Made by a program: the position numbers and the translations under genes. A model generated the notes under the pieces. The model was not told the origin of the DNA, made no database searches, and worked only from the letters and a program-made list of their open reading frames with translations. This document shows positions 46,355 through 56,689 of a DNA stretch of 64,000 nt, piece by piece (the first letter of the stretch is position 1; each line of letters opens with the position of its first letter). Source of the stretch: Massilia endophytica (lineage in GTDB: Bacteria; Pseudomonadota; Gammaproteobacteria; Burkholderiales; Burkholderiaceae_D); NCBI RefSeq assembly GCF_021165955.1, contig NZ_CP088952.1, forward strand, positions 2,170,001 to 2,234,000, read 5' to 3'.

Positions 46355-49300
46355 CTATTTCTTATCAATTTTCCCGTCTGGATACACACGCCATCCGGGA
46401 TTGTCCTTCTTCCGGTCGGTGTAGTCCCAATGTGGGCCGACTGGCGCCGGGTGAGTCAAGTCTGGATGAACGCTCTGGTCGGGATTCGACGGATTCACAT
46501 ACCCACCTTTATCCCCTCCTTGTGGGGGCTTCCCGCGCCAAACCCATTCTTCCCCGTTGGGACCGATGGGCGGTTTGGTAGGGTCATTCCAATCCAATGT
46601 TGGAATTTCGCCAGGCTGCGGTGGCGCTGCCGGATCACTTTGGTTTGTACCGTTTTTACTATCCGCCTCGGAAGCGAGTACCTGACGATTCCGCTCATAA
46701 TCCGCGGCTAACTTTTTCTCTCCGGCGGCCTTGGTCCATTCCCCGAGCAGAGGATCGAAAGCGCAGATTAGCTCCGATGGATGGCAGTTCCCGGCCGGAG
46801 TCTGGAGGGCGTTACTTGGCGTGAGCATAAGGGTTGCTGCAACTCCGCCCCATCGCGCCACGCGGGCTCCAGCCTTTACCGCTTTCTGGGCGACGCTTTT
46901 TACGGCTTCTGCAGGCTTTCGGAAGAGTTCGTTGTTTGCAACGCCGTTTGCCCAGCTCCAAAATCTCTCCAGCTCATCGAGAGTCGGGCCCCGGCTTCCC
47001 GGAACGAACACAGTCGTCATGAACCCAGTTGGATCGACAAAGCTAGCAGGATTATTCCACACATAACTATAGCGGTTGAAGCTTTCGCCGCTGCGCGGGT
47101 CCTGGATATAGGGATCCGCGCTCATGAAACGCGCCACGAGCGGGTCGTAGATGCGCCCGTTCATGTGCACCAGGTCCACCTGATCCAGCATCTCGTGGCC
47201 CGTGAAGCCCTTGTTGTCCACCACCCCATCCAGGCCCGCTGGCGTTTCGCTGGTGGTCAGGTTGCGGCGGGCGCCCCAGACGTCGTAGGCCATTGACTCC
47301 TTCAGGTTGCCTGCTTCGTCCGTGATCGCCGCCACGCTGCCCAGGCGGTCCTTGTAGAGCCAGTTCAGGCTCGTGGCGCCGTTACGCTCGATCTCCACGC
47401 CCAGGCCTTCAGGCCAGTAGGTTTTGACCGTGACCGCGCCGCCCTTCACTTCGGCTTCCAGGGCGCCAGCATAGTAGATGTCGGTGCCGTCGCTGCGCGT
47501 CTGACGCAGGCGCTGGCGGTCGGCGCCATAGACGAAGTCGCTATAGGCGCTGCCCTTGGTGGTGCGCTTCGGCATGTCGAAGCTGGTCCAGGTCCACGGC
47601 GTGCTGCGCCCCGGCGCCGTCAGCAGGTTGCCGTTCGCGTCGTAGGTCAGGCTGCCTGCGTCGATGCTCGATACCGCGTGCGGACGCACGCTGTTCGCAC
47701 CTGGCTCAGGATAGCCGTACGTGCCCACGCCGCTCTTGCTGCGCAGGTTGCCGATGTCGTCGTAGGTGTACACGCGCGGCTGGCTTTCGGACAGCATCTG
47801 GGCATTCTTCACGCGGTTCAGGCTGTCGTACTCGAAGGCCTCGAAGAACATATTTCCCTGCCATTCCTGGCCGCGCGTGAGCACATTACCCAGGCTGTCG
47901 TAACCATAGGCGTCCTGCACCAGGCGCGTGCCCTGCTTGTTCAGCGTATTGGAGAACAGGCGACCCGTTTGCGGGTTGTAGCTGCGCACAAAGGTGGTGC
48001 CATTGCCCAGGGCGCCGTCGATGACGCGGTCGGCTGCGTCGATGCCGGTGGCCTGCCACAGCACCAGCGCACCGCGCTCGATCCGCTCCAGCTGCCCGGC
48101 CCCGTTGTAGCGGTAGTCGAACACCTTCGGCGTGCCGCTGCCGCGCTGATGCAGCTGGCGCAGCGTGCGGCCCCAGTTGTCGTACTGCACCTGGCTGATG
48201 TAGGCCGTGTCCAGGTAGCTCACCACCGTATCGGGGCGGCCGTACAGGTCGTAGCTGTGCTGCTTGCGGAAGTCCTTCGTGCTGCCTGCCAAGGTGAACG
48301 ACTCCACCAGCTTGCCGCAGCTGTGGTTGCTCTTGCAGTCGGCCTGGCTATCGAGCTTGTCATAGACCCAGCCCGCCGAATGGTCTTCGGCGATGCGCGA
48401 AGTCATGCGCCCCAGCTCGTCGTACGTGGTGCGCGTCGAGAACGTGGCCGCCGGGCCTTTGGCGCGCTGGTTTGGTGCAATCCGGCGCCAAACCTGGCCC
48501 AAGGCATCCACGTCGTAGTGGATCCAGCCCAGGTCAGGATCGCGCAGGTCGGTTTTGCGGCCCAGCTTGTCGTACTCCATGGTCACGACGTTTCCCAGGG
48601 GGTCGGTGGTGTTCAGGAGGTTGTCGAAGGCATCGTAGTTGAACGTGGTCGCCTTGTTGTAGGCGTCGAGGCTCGTTTTCAGGCGGCCCCACACGTCCCG
48701 GGTCTCCTTCTTCTGCTGGCTCTTGGCATTCGTCCAGGTTACCGTCAGGCCGCTGTAGCTCGTCTGGCTGGTGACCGGCTGGCCGCCCTCGTCACGCGTC
48801 TGAACGCTGGTCACGCGGTCGAGGTCGTCGTAGCCGAACTCGCTGGCGAGCATCGCGCCCGCTGGCACTTCAGCGGCCAGCGCCTCGCTGTCGGTGACAA
48901 AGGCAGGTTGCCAGCTGCGGTAGCGGCGGCCCTGGGCATCGTACTCGGTGTCGGCAGCGACTTTCCGGCCATCGAAGCCCCAGGTCAGGCTGCGCACGGG
49001 GTGTTCGGCCGCGTCCATGAAGGTTATCTTCGGCACGGCTATGCGCTCGAGCCCGAGTTTGAAGTCCTTGATCTGCATGAACCTTGCTTGCGGCGGGCAG
49101 TCCGCATTGCAGCGCTTCAGGTAGGTCCAGGTTTCCGTTTGGTCCACGGCGGTGGAGCTGAGCACACGTCCGAAGGCGTTCACCGTCGCCGTGCTGACCA
49201 GGCCGTTAGCATCCTCCATCCGCGTCATTGCACCCGTACGGGCGTCGAACTGCAGCGCCTCCTCCTGGTTCAATGCGTTCCTGCGCGTGGCCGGGAAGCG

Positions 49301-52300
49301 GCCGTCCGGAGTGTAGGTAACGTCCGAAATGGTGCGGGTGCGGCTCACGCCTGAAGGGTCTGTCCAGCCAAGGATAGTGCGATTGACCAGCCCGAAGCTG
49401 TTGCCGCTGCGGTCATAGGTCTTCTGCACGCGCAGCGCGGGCTCGTTCGGTTCCACCGTTTCGGTCGCCAACAGTCCAGCGCCGTCATAGGTGTAGGCCG
49501 TCAGGCGGCTTTGCTGGGACATGCCAATCGAACGCGTTTCGGTGTTCGTGCGCACCTCGCCAAGACGCCAGGTGAGCGGATCATTGTCATAGGTGCGGGT
49601 GACCGTGATGGTGCCTGCCGAAAGGTTATCCGTGCCGTAGCGCTGGCGCGTCACGGTCAACTGATTGCCCCAGTCGTCATATGTGCTGACGACAGAACTG
49701 CGTTCCAGGAAGCTGTTGTCCAGGTCCGTGGCGGCGACGTACTCCGGACTCGCGTAGGGGAAGGCTGTGGTGATGCCGTTGGCCTGCGCGATATTCCGGG
49801 TGACGGCTGTGGAATCACGGTCGCTCAGCCAGGTGCCATCGCGGTCGGTGGTGCGGGCGTGCTTCACCATGCCGACATAGGGGTGGTTCTGGTAGAACCA
49901 ACTGGTGCTGGTGATGTCGTTCTGTACGTCGCGCTCGTCGATCTGCGCGAAGCCGATGCTGCTCCGGCGCCGCGGATCCATGGCAAAGCCGTGATAGGCA
50001 TACTCGGTATCGAGCCAGCCGCCCTGGCCGCTGCTGCGGTGGATGGCACGCACCAGTTGGCCCGGCCGCATCCGCTTGCCCTGCTGGACCACCGGGCCGT
50101 CGTAGGCAGTCACCTCGTGCGTGTACGCCACAGACGAGTTGGCCGGGCTGTATTCCGCTTTCTCGACGAGGCCGAAGCCGTTCGTGACCCGCACCAGCCG
50201 GTCCAGCGCTTCGCCCGGTTTGGCGAGATCGGCCGAGCCGAATATCTCCCAGGTGCTGCCCTGGGTGTAAGTCGCGATGTCGATTTTGCCATCGCCGTCG
50301 AAATCGCCCAGGAACATGGACCGATTACGCTGATAGGTGTCGTCATACGTCACGCCTGCCATGACCGAATCGCCCCGCACACCATAGAAGGTCGGACCTG
50401 CCCAGGGTTCGCAGCTGTGGAACAGGCCGGACGGACCCACGTGGCACAGCTGATATGCAGTGACATTGTCCTGGTTCCAGCTGTCGTTCGCGGGACGGAG
50501 CACGTCGAGCAGCCCATCGCCGTCGTAGTCGGCCACCATCATCACCAAGTGATCGAATGCCGGGTTGTTCGACGCCGGCAGTACCCGGCAGTCGGCCTCG
50601 TGATTACCCTTGGACAGGCAGATCTTGCCGCGAACGCTTACTGGGTTCTCGCCCACGTCGAGGGTAGCCGTCGCGTAAAGCAGGTCGCTGTAGCCATCTC
50701 CGTTGAAGTCGCCGGTCAGGGTGCCGGTGGAAGGCGGCGGCAGGGCTGCCGTGCGGTTGTCCGGGCTCGGGTCCCAGGTGGCATAGAACTGCGCAGCCCC
50801 CTTCTCGGTCGAAGTGCTGACCGCTACGTAACTTTGCCCATCACCACCCGGCAGGCCGTCGCAGGACCAGGCATAGCGCCCGGTGCCGTCGTCGCGCACG
50901 CGCATGCAGCGGCCCAGGTCCACTTGGTCGACGCGGCCGTCGCCATCCATGTCGTCGAACGCGGTTCCCGAGCTCGGGCGGCCATTGGCGGCGTCGCCGA
51001 ACGACACTGCCAGATAGGTTCCCGTCACGTCCTGGCAATCGAAGCCGCTGCCATTGGAGAGGCACTTGTAGTTGCGAGCGACGGCATAGACGCCGTCGCC
51101 GGAACGCAGGAAGAGATCATCCCTGCCGTCGGCATTGAAGTCGCGCACCATGCGCATGGGCGCCGGGGGCTGCAGCGTGGTCGACCACGAATCGGCAGGC
51201 AGGCTGATACTGCCATTGCAGGCGAAACTGCCGTTGCTGAAGTCGCGTCCCCAGCACATGCGCCAGTTGTACGCGGGCGAGCCGAGGTTCCAGTCCGCAA
51301 CCAGCAGGTCGACCTTGCCGTCGCCATCAAAATCTCCCGATTCCATTACCGCAAGGCTGCCCGGAATAGTGCTGAAGGGCTGCTTGACGGTCCATCCCAT
51401 GCCATCGGGATTGGACTCGTACAGGCGTTGCTGATGCAGGTTCGCGTCTACCCGATAGCGCTCCAGAATGTCTGCCTTGCCGTCGCCGTTGAAGTCCTCC
51501 ACCAGGATTTCATTGAGCGGGCCTTTTGCATAGCCGGATCCAGTTCCATTGTTTCCAAGCGCGACCAGGTTCGGACCGACGCGCGGTCCGCCCAGGCTCA
51601 CAAAGCCCGGCGTAGTGCCCGAGCGCGTTCCATATTCGAAGGTGGTGGCTGGCAGGCAGGTGGCGCCGTCGCAGGCGACCAAGGACTTGAGCAGGCTCCG
51701 CTGGCTGCTCAGGCTGACCTCGTAGTTCAAGGTGTAGCGCACAGCCTCGGTACCGCCCGTGCCGTCCGCGCCGATTCCGACAAAGGTGGTGACCTGGGTC
51801 AGGCGGTCCGCTTCGAAGTTGGGAGAGCCGGCCACGTAGGCATATCGCGCATCCGGCCGCGCTTCGTAGGAGAAGCGCGCGGCGGCATAATGCGGCTGCC
51901 CGCTGTTGCTGTTTGCGCCCCAGCGAATCTCCAGCGGATTGCTCTCGCCATTGACGGCGTGCTCACTGTAGTAGTAGCTGACGTAGTTGCCGCTGCGGTC
52001 TGCCACGCGGCTTACGCGCCAGCGGTGCGCTTGCCCGTCGCTGCGGCCGATTGCCTCGATATAGCTGTCGATGGTATCGCCATAGTAGGCTGTGCGCCCA
52101 TCGCGGGTCTCCACCTTGAAGGTACGCTGGGCGCCCACCATGACAGTGCGCACGCGGGTGAAGGTCTCGATCTCGGTGCGGTACTCTGCATCCGCAGCCC
52201 AGTAGGCTGCGTGGCTGTTGCTGTCGCCATTGACCAGAACCAGGCGCTGCCCGTCCAGGCATAGCCTGTCTACCGGCTGATTGGAATACTGTGCGTCGGT

Positions 52301-55300
52301 GCCATTGACTCCGACAAAGGCGCTGAAGCGCACGCCATCAGATGCGTTATCCGTTGCTACCGTACGGCCGCAGCGACCAATCTCGGACAAGCCCGCCAAG
52401 CTCCAGCCCAAACCAGCCGGACCGGAAGAGATGGCGCTGTCATAGCTCAGGCCGAGGTTCGGCACCATGCCCGCCGTACCAGGGGGTAGCTGGAAGGGAA
52501 TGCTGTATGCCGCGCTGCCATTCGGCGTCGCCGCCAGCTTACCCGGCAGGCTGCCTGCTTCGTCGTTCGCCAATTGCGGGACGTCGACCACGATGGGCGT
52601 TAGAGTACCACTGCCCTGCCCCGCGCCTACAGTGAAGGCAACCGATCCCGACGCCGCCAGTTCCGCGCCAGCGCCATCGTACAGCCGCGCCTGCATGCTG
52701 AAATTGCCCTGCTGGGTCGGCACCCACACGGCGGTCCATTTGTCGCCATTGTTCTGGGCTTCGATTACGGTGCTGCCGCCGCTGGTGGTGGCGGTGGCCG
52801 TCATCGTTGTCGTGGTTTTGGCAGCAGTTTTGGTGCTGCTGCTCTTCGCCATGGTGCGCAGCTGTTGCGCAACTTGAGCGTCGATCACAAATCGAATGGA
52901 CTGGCCAGCAGGCACAGGGCCGCTGAGCGTGGTGCTCAGAATCGTTGGAACACCCAGGGTCAGCACGCTCCCCTGCGCAGGCACCATGGAGCCCGCGACC
53001 ATTCCCGCGTCCATGTAGAACTGGCGCTCCTCGGAAATGAGGATGGTGTCGCCAAAGCGTACGCGGGCAAACACGGTATAGGGCGCCATACCTGCCGCCA
53101 GGCCGTCCTTGCTGGCCGAGTAGGCGCCGCCGCCTTCGTCCACGCCGGGAACCCAGCTGCCGTTGACGTTGAACGTCACTTCATCCGGCGTGCCGCTGAT
53201 GCCGCTCACCACGGCACGCATGAAGGCTGGCGCCGGATAGCGGTAGCGGTCCTGGTTATTGGCGTTCGGCGAAGTGAGGCCGATGCGCAGGCCTTGCGGC
53301 AGGTGGCAGCTGTTGTCCTCACAGGGCAGCACGATCTGCTCGCCATCGGCGGCGCGGGCCACCACGTACAAGGGGGCGCCGGGGAACTGGCTGGCCGCCG
53401 CCGTCAGGTCGATGACGAAATGGTGCGATGCGTCCGGCGTCTGGCACTGGGCGCGCACGGAAGCATCGCCAAGTTCGGTGCTGGCATTAGCACTGCCGCT
53501 GCCCGCCAGGGTGCCGCCCAGCGCGGGCGGCGCATTGGCATACAGCTCGTAGCCGAGCGCTTCGGCCGCGCCCAGGCGGCATGCCCAGCCCACCAGTTGC
53601 AGCTGCTGCGATGCGTTCGAGCGCACGCCGGAGACCAGGCCCTGCAACGGGCTGTCAGTCACGTTGACCGTGACCGGCGCAGATTCGACGGTGCGGGCCC
53701 ATTCGTCGGTTGCTCGCAGCTTGAAGCGATAGCTGCCGTTCGACAGCGAGAGCGGACCGTTCAGCGAGAGGCTGGCCGCCGGACCGTTGGCCGTGCGGAT
53801 AGGCGTGGCGCCGTAGCCGCTGCCGGTGTCCTGGAACAGCTCGAGCTTGGTCAGCTGCCCGCCAGTCAGGGTGGCGGGAGCAGTAATGGTTACAGTGGCC
53901 GACTGGCCCGGCGCCACGCGCACGTTCTGCGGGGTGGCGCTCAGCGACAGTACAGGCATGGGCCGTTCATTGACCGTCAGCGTCAGCAGATCGCTCGGCA
54001 TGCCGAAGACATTGTTGGCCATGTCCAGCATGCGCCATTGCATGGTGTGCTGGCCTGCGGTGGCCGGAGCCGTCACTTCGAAGGTAAAGGTGGTTTCCGC
54101 GCCGGGCGCCACGGCACTGGCCAGCGGGACGCGGGCAATGCCCCAGCTCTGGTTATCCTGCGGCGAATCCGAAACCAGCGCCATGCCGCTGCCAGCCTGC
54201 ACGTCGCCAGGCTGCCAGGTGGTGGTGCCGTTATTGCGCATGGTGACGCTGATGGTGCGGCGTTCGCCGCTGAAATATGGCGCGGCTGGGGTCTGGCTGA
54301 CAAACTGCGCGTCCTTGCCGGTGACGTAGACAGTAATCGGGTCGCTTGTCGTCCGCCCGTCCGCGCTATCCACGGCATACATGACGACGGTATTGGCACC
54401 CACAGGCATTGGCACCATACCATCGAACACCGGTCCATGTACGAAGGCAGGTGCGTCGGAGTTCACGAACACAAACAAGGCGAGTATAGAGTTCCCGCCC
54501 AATGCCGTGGCATGGCCCTGCATGGGGACCATCGCCATGTCCGTTGCGGGGTCGGCGGCGTAGGTGCTCCCATTCGGCGGGCCGTCAATGACAACGATAG
54601 GTGGTCCAACCAGGACATTCACGATCTCGGAAGACTGGTTTCCGAAAATGCCCATGCCGTCCTGCTTCATCCGGAAAGCAAGAACTTGCTGTCCCCCTAC
54701 GGCAGGGGCAATAACGTTGAAAGTGAAGGTTGCTGTGGCATTGGGTGCAATCGGCCCGCTCACCGGCACCCGGATGTCGCCCCAGGCGGTGATGGTGTCG
54801 GGAGTCGTCAGGTAGTACCCGGCCTCCGGGGTCCACGTGGCAGTACCGGTGTTTTTCATGACGATCGTCACCGGATACGTCTGCCCTGCATTCATGGTAG
54901 TGGGCGCGTCGCGGGAAATGACGGTCGACAGGTTGGAGGGGTTGGCCACATTGACGCTGACACTGACCGTGCTGCCGAAATAGGTGCGCGTGTTCTCGCG
55001 CAAACGCCACTGGGTGCCTTGAACTCCTGTTGTTTCGGGAGCTGTCATCGTTCCCCGGAAGGTGGTAATACCCTGGGGTGACACGACCTCGGTCAGCGGC
55101 ATCGAGCTGATGCCGAACTTTGTATTCTCAAGCGGGTTTTGGGCGACAAGCTCGACGTTCGCAGGGTCCCACGTGGTGCCGCCGGTGTTCTTCATCGTGA
55201 TGGACACATCGTATTGCGCGCCCGGCACCATGGTGGTCGGTATGGTATGTGAAGACAAGACGGCGTTGTCGACGATGGCCTTAATTGCAAATGGCGTCAT

Positions 55301-56365
55301 CGGAGACCACTTGTTGAAGGAGTCCACGGCCCGCGCATAGAGCGTCTGATTGCCCGCCCCTCTACGCAGCACCTTGTCAAAGGTCGGCCCCTCCTGCTGG
55401 TCGACCAGGACGTAACTCGTACCATCGTAATAGTAGATCAGCACCTTCGTGATCGTGGCAATGCCCGTTGGTGTGGCATTGACCGTGACCGGGACATCGA
55501 TGTAACCGCCGTTGCCAACGAAGATGTCCGTTGGCGCAGGGCTGACGACCTGCACAGAGGGCGCCGGTCCCGCCACAGCGACCGTCTGGACTGGTGTGGC
55601 CTCGCCGAAGTACATGCCCGTGGCCGATTGCACCAGCTGCCACTGCATGTCGTAATAGCCGCCTTCAACAGGAGGATAGATGGTACCGCTGAAGGTTCCC
55701 TCGGCGCCAACCGCGGTGGCCACCGACAGGTTGAGCCGCTTGGTCTTCCAGAGGTCGTTGTCCGGCGGATTCTGCGTGCCAAGCTGGATGCTGGTTCCTG
55801 CTGCCCAGGCATAGTTGCCCGTGTTTCTCATCTTCACGGTATAAGTTCGCGCACCCGTCATCGTTGGGATCGCGGTTTGCGACACGAACTGGGCGTCAGG
55901 AACGCGCGGAACGACGTCGATGGAGACGGATGGCGTATAGTCGCCGAACCAGCCAATATTGGTTTGGTACATCTGGAACTGCATGCCGTAGGTACCTGGC
56001 GTGGTGGGCGCGACCATGCTCAGCGTGAATGTCTTTGAAGTATTCACATAAGCCGACGCTCCCAGGCCAATGCCGGTGAAGGCCCAGCCTGTCGTGTTCA
56101 GGAGCTTGAGGGAATAGGATGTACCAGACCACGTGGTGGTCCCTGTGTTCATCATCGTCACGCTGATGGTGTAGCGCTCGCCCGCGACCATTGTCGTCGG
56201 GATGTTGTGCGTAACATAGGTGGCGCCGTTGGCTGCCAGGGCATTCGCCTGCCCCAGAATCAACAACAACGCCGCAATGGCCCTTGCCAGCCCTCCGCCT
56301 CCGCTAAATGCACGGCGCGCCGTCCGCATGAATTGAGTCAGGAAGGTGGTGATCAGCTTGCACAT
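46355..56365 (-). CDS. Giant Rhs/SpvB-type polymorphic toxin
   Basis: About 3,336 residues. A signal peptide (RAIAALLLILGQANALAA) is followed by five Ig-like modules with the NBR1-type motif (MNTGTTTWSG, RNTGNYAWAAG, KNTGGTTWDP, KNTGTATWTP, RNNGTTTWQPG; within about 45-900). Then come further beta domains, an SpvB domain (about 1270-1500: SLPGKLAATPNGSAAYSIPF, GLGWSLAGLSEIGRCGR), FG-GAP repeats (GDFDGDGKVDLL and similar), YD repeats and the Rhs core end (FMSADPYIQD, DPTGF). The tip (about 220 residues) ends SVHPDLTHPAPVGPHWDYTD, resembling polymorphic toxin type 37. The start is uncertain: ATG at 56329 or an open frame to 56443 (TTG) are alternatives; none has a good ribosome site. It lies downstream of a secretion operon on the same strand. 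Confidence 0.9.
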   Translation of the reverse strand: MCKLITTFLTQFMRTARRAFSGGGGLARAIAALLLILGQANALAANGATYVTHNIPTTMVAGERYTISVTMMNTGTTTWSGTSYSLKLLNTTGWAFTGIGLGASAYVNTSKTFTLSMVAPTTPGTYGMQFQMYQTNIGWFGDYTPSVSIDVVPRVPDAQFVSQTAIPTMTGARTYTVKMRNTGNYAWAAGTSIQLGTQNPPDNDLWKTKRLNLSVATAVGAEGTFSGTIYPPVEGGYYDMQWQLVQSATGMYFGEATPVQTVAVAGPAPSVQVVSPAPTDIFVGNGGYIDVPVTVNATPTGIATITKVLIYYYDGTSYVLVDQQEGPTFDKVLRRGAGNQTLYARAVDSFNKWSPMTPFAIKAIVDNAVLSSHTIPTTMVPGAQYDVSITMKNTGGTTWDPANVELVAQNPLENTKFGISSMPLTEVVSPQGITTFRGTMTAPETTGVQGTQWRLRENTRTYFGSTVSVSVNVANPSNLSTVISRDAPTTMNAGQTYPVTIVMKNTGTATWTPEAGYYLTTPDTITAWGDIRVPVSGPIAPNATATFTFNVIAPAVGGQQVLAFRMKQDGMGIFGNQSSEIVNVLVGPPIVVIDGPPNGSTYAADPATDMAMVPMQGHATALGGNSILALFVFVNSDAPAFVHGPVFDGMVPMPVGANTVVMYAVDSADGRTTSDPITVYVTGKDAQFVSQTPAAPYFSGERRTISVTMRNNGTTTWQPGDVQAGSGMALVSDSPQDNQSWGIARVPLASAVAPGAETTFTFEVTAPATAGQHTMQWRMLDMANNVFGMPSDLLTLTVNERPMPVLSLSATPQNVRVAPGQSATVTITAPATLTGGQLTKLELFQDTGSGYGATPIRTANGPAASLSLNGPLSLSNGSYRFKLRATDEWARTVESAPVTVNVTDSPLQGLVSGVRSNASQQLQLVGWACRLGAAEALGYELYANAPPALGGTLAGSGSANASTELGDASVRAQCQTPDASHHFVIDLTAAASQFPGAPLYVVARAADGEQIVLPCEDNSCHLPQGLRIGLTSPNANNQDRYRYPAPAFMRAVVSGISGTPDEVTFNVNGSWVPGVDEGGGAYSASKDGLAAGMAPYTVFARVRFGDTILISEERQFYMDAGMVAGSMVPAQGSVLTLGVPTILSTTLSGPVPAGQSIRFVIDAQVAQQLRTMAKSSSTKTAAKTTTTMTATATTSGGSTVIEAQNNGDKWTAVWVPTQQGNFSMQARLYDGAGAELAASGSVAFTVGAGQGSGTLTPIVVDVPQLANDEAGSLPGKLAATPNGSAAYSIPFQLPPGTAGMVPNLGLSYDSAISSGPAGLGWSLAGLSEIGRCGRTVATDNASDGVRFSAFVGVNGTDAQYSNQPVDRLCLDGQRLVLVNGDSNSHAAYWAADAEYRTEIETFTRVRTVMVGAQRTFKVETRDGRTAYYGDTIDSYIEAIGRSDGQAHRWRVSRVADRSGNYVSYYYSEHAVNGESNPLEIRWGANSNSGQPHYAAARFSYEARPDARYAYVAGSPNFEADRLTQVTTFVGIGADGTGGTEAVRYTLNYEVSLSSQRSLLKSLVACDGATCLPATTFEYGTRSGTTPGFVSLGGPRVGPNLVALGNNGTGSGYAKGPLNEILVEDFNGDGKADILERYRVDANLHQQRLYESNPDGMGWTVKQPFSTIPGSLAVMESGDFDGDGKVDLLVADWNLGSPAYNWRMCWGRDFSNGSFACNGSISLPADSWSTTLQPPAPMRMVRDFNADGRDDLFLRSGDGVYAVARNYKCLSNGSGFDCQDVTGTYLAVSFGDAANGRPSSGTAFDDMDGDGRVDQVDLGRCMRVRDDGTGRYAWSCDGLPGGDGQSYVAVSTSTEKGAAQFYATWDPSPDNRTAALPPPSTGTLTGDFNGDGYSDLLYATATLDVGENPVSVRGKICLSKGNHEADCRVLPASNNPAFDHLVMMVADYDGDGLLDVLRPANDSWNQDNVTAYQLCHVGPSGLFHSCEPWAGPTFYGVRGDSVMAGVTYDDTYQRNRSMFLGDFDGDGKIDIATYTQGSTWEIFGSADLAKPGEALDRLVRVTNGFGLVEKAEYSPANSSVAYTHEVTAYDGPVVQQGKRMRPGQLVRAIHRSSGQGGWLDTEYAYHGFAMDPRRRSSIGFAQIDERDVQNDITSTSWFYQNHPYVGMVKHARTTDRDGTWLSDRDSTAVTRNIAQANGITTAFPYASPEYVAATDLDNSFLERSSVVSTYDDWGNQLTVTRQRYGTDNLSAGTITVTRTYDNDPLTWRLGEVRTNTETRSIGMSQQSRLTAYTYDGAGLLATETVEPNEPALRVQKTYDRSGNSFGLVNRTILGWTDPSGVSRTRTISDVTYTPDGRFPATRRNALNQEEALQFDARTGAMTRMEDANGLVSTATVNAFGRVLSSTAVDQTETWTYLKRCNADCPPQARFMQIKDFKLGLERIAVPKITFMDAAEHPVRSLTWGFDGRKVAADTEYDAQGRRYRSWQPAFVTDSEALAAEVPAGAMLASEFGYDDLDRVTSVQTRDEGGQPVTSQTSYSGLTVTWTNAKSQQKKETRDVWGRLKTSLDAYNKATTFNYDAFDNLLNTTDPLGNVVTMEYDKLGRKTDLRDPDLGWIHYDVDALGQVWRRIAPNQRAKGPAATFSTRTTYDELGRMTSRIAEDHSAGWVYDKLDSQADCKSNHSCGKLVESFTLAGSTKDFRKQHSYDLYGRPDTVVSYLDTAYISQVQYDNWGRTLRQLHQRGSGTPKVFDYRYNGAGQLERIERGALVLWQATGIDAADRVIDGALGNGTTFVRSYNPQTGRLFSNTLNKQGTRLVQDAYGYDSLGNVLTRGQEWQGNMFFEAFEYDSLNRVKNAQMLSESQPRVYTYDDIGNLRSKSGVGTYGYPEPGANSVRPHAVSSIDAGSLTYDANGNLLTAPGRSTPWTWTSFDMPKRTTKGSAYSDFVYGADRQRLRQTRSDGTDIYYAGALEAEVKGGAVTVKTYWPEGLGVEIERNGATSLNWLYKDRLGSVAAITDEAGNLKESMAYDVWGARRNLTTSETPAGLDGVVDNKGFTGHEMLDQVDLVHMNGRIYDPLVARFMSADPYIQDPRSGESFNRYSYVWNNPASFVDPTGFMTTVFVPGSRGPTLDELERFWSWANGVANNELFRKPAEAVKSVAQKAVKAGARVARWGGVAATLMLTPSNALQTPAGNCHPSELICAFDPLLGEWTKAAGEKKLAADYERNRQVLASEADSKNGTNQSDPAAPPQPGEIPTLDWNDPTKPPIGPNGEEWVWRGKPPQGGDKGGYVNPSNPDQSVHPDLTHPAPVGPHWDYTDRKKDNPGWRVYPDGKIDKK
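47055..48357. repeat. 1.3-kb Rhs core duplication, copy 2
   Basis: Copy inside the intact Rhs gene, matching 42116-43418. Copy 1 stops at the IS3 end at exactly the base where this one continues into further Rhs sequence, so this is the parental form. Confidence 0.88.
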
Positions 56366-56643
56366 ATTATTCGGAACCGGGACGTGTGAAATGAAACCTC
56401 CGCAGCAGACGCACGAAGGCTTTCGAGGCTCGCATGGCCTCAAGTATCAATAGCAATAGAGAGGAGAGCCGCTAGCTCGGCGCGAACCGAGGAAGATGGC
56501 GGAACAGTGCCGAAGGGGACCAGCGGGATAACAGTTTGGACATGAGCTTCTCGTTTTTATCTACCTTGGATTCATTCTGACGGCGTACCAAGGCCAATTT
56601 AGTAACTTGCAATTTTGCCCGATAACAATGGCAAACAATCTCT

Positions 56644-56659
56644 CCAATGTTCACATTGG
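56644..56659. promoter_or_regulatory. Perfect palindrome upstream of the Rhs gene
   Basis: CCAATGT and ACATTGG arms (7 bp each) with two central bases lie in the 324-base gap between the secretion operon and the Rhs start. There is no adjacent U-run, so an operator is more likely than a terminator. The rest of the gap (56366-56689) shows no convincing gene; an open frame there overlaps the PilO-like gene and looks like a shadow. Confidence 0.35.
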
Positions 56660-56689
56660 CGAAAAATACTTCGGCAGCTGCGATCACAT

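Noticed and set aside
49511..52264. A 917-codon plus-strand open frame across the intact Rhs gene
   Set aside because: Same reason: it is the antisense shadow of FG-GAP and YD repeats, without a start context or recognisable protein features.
32089..56365. A CRISPR array or short tandem repeat suggested by repeated sequence in the island
   Set aside because: The repeats are long coding duplications and irregular FG-GAP/YD protein repeats, with no short direct repeats at uniform spacing.
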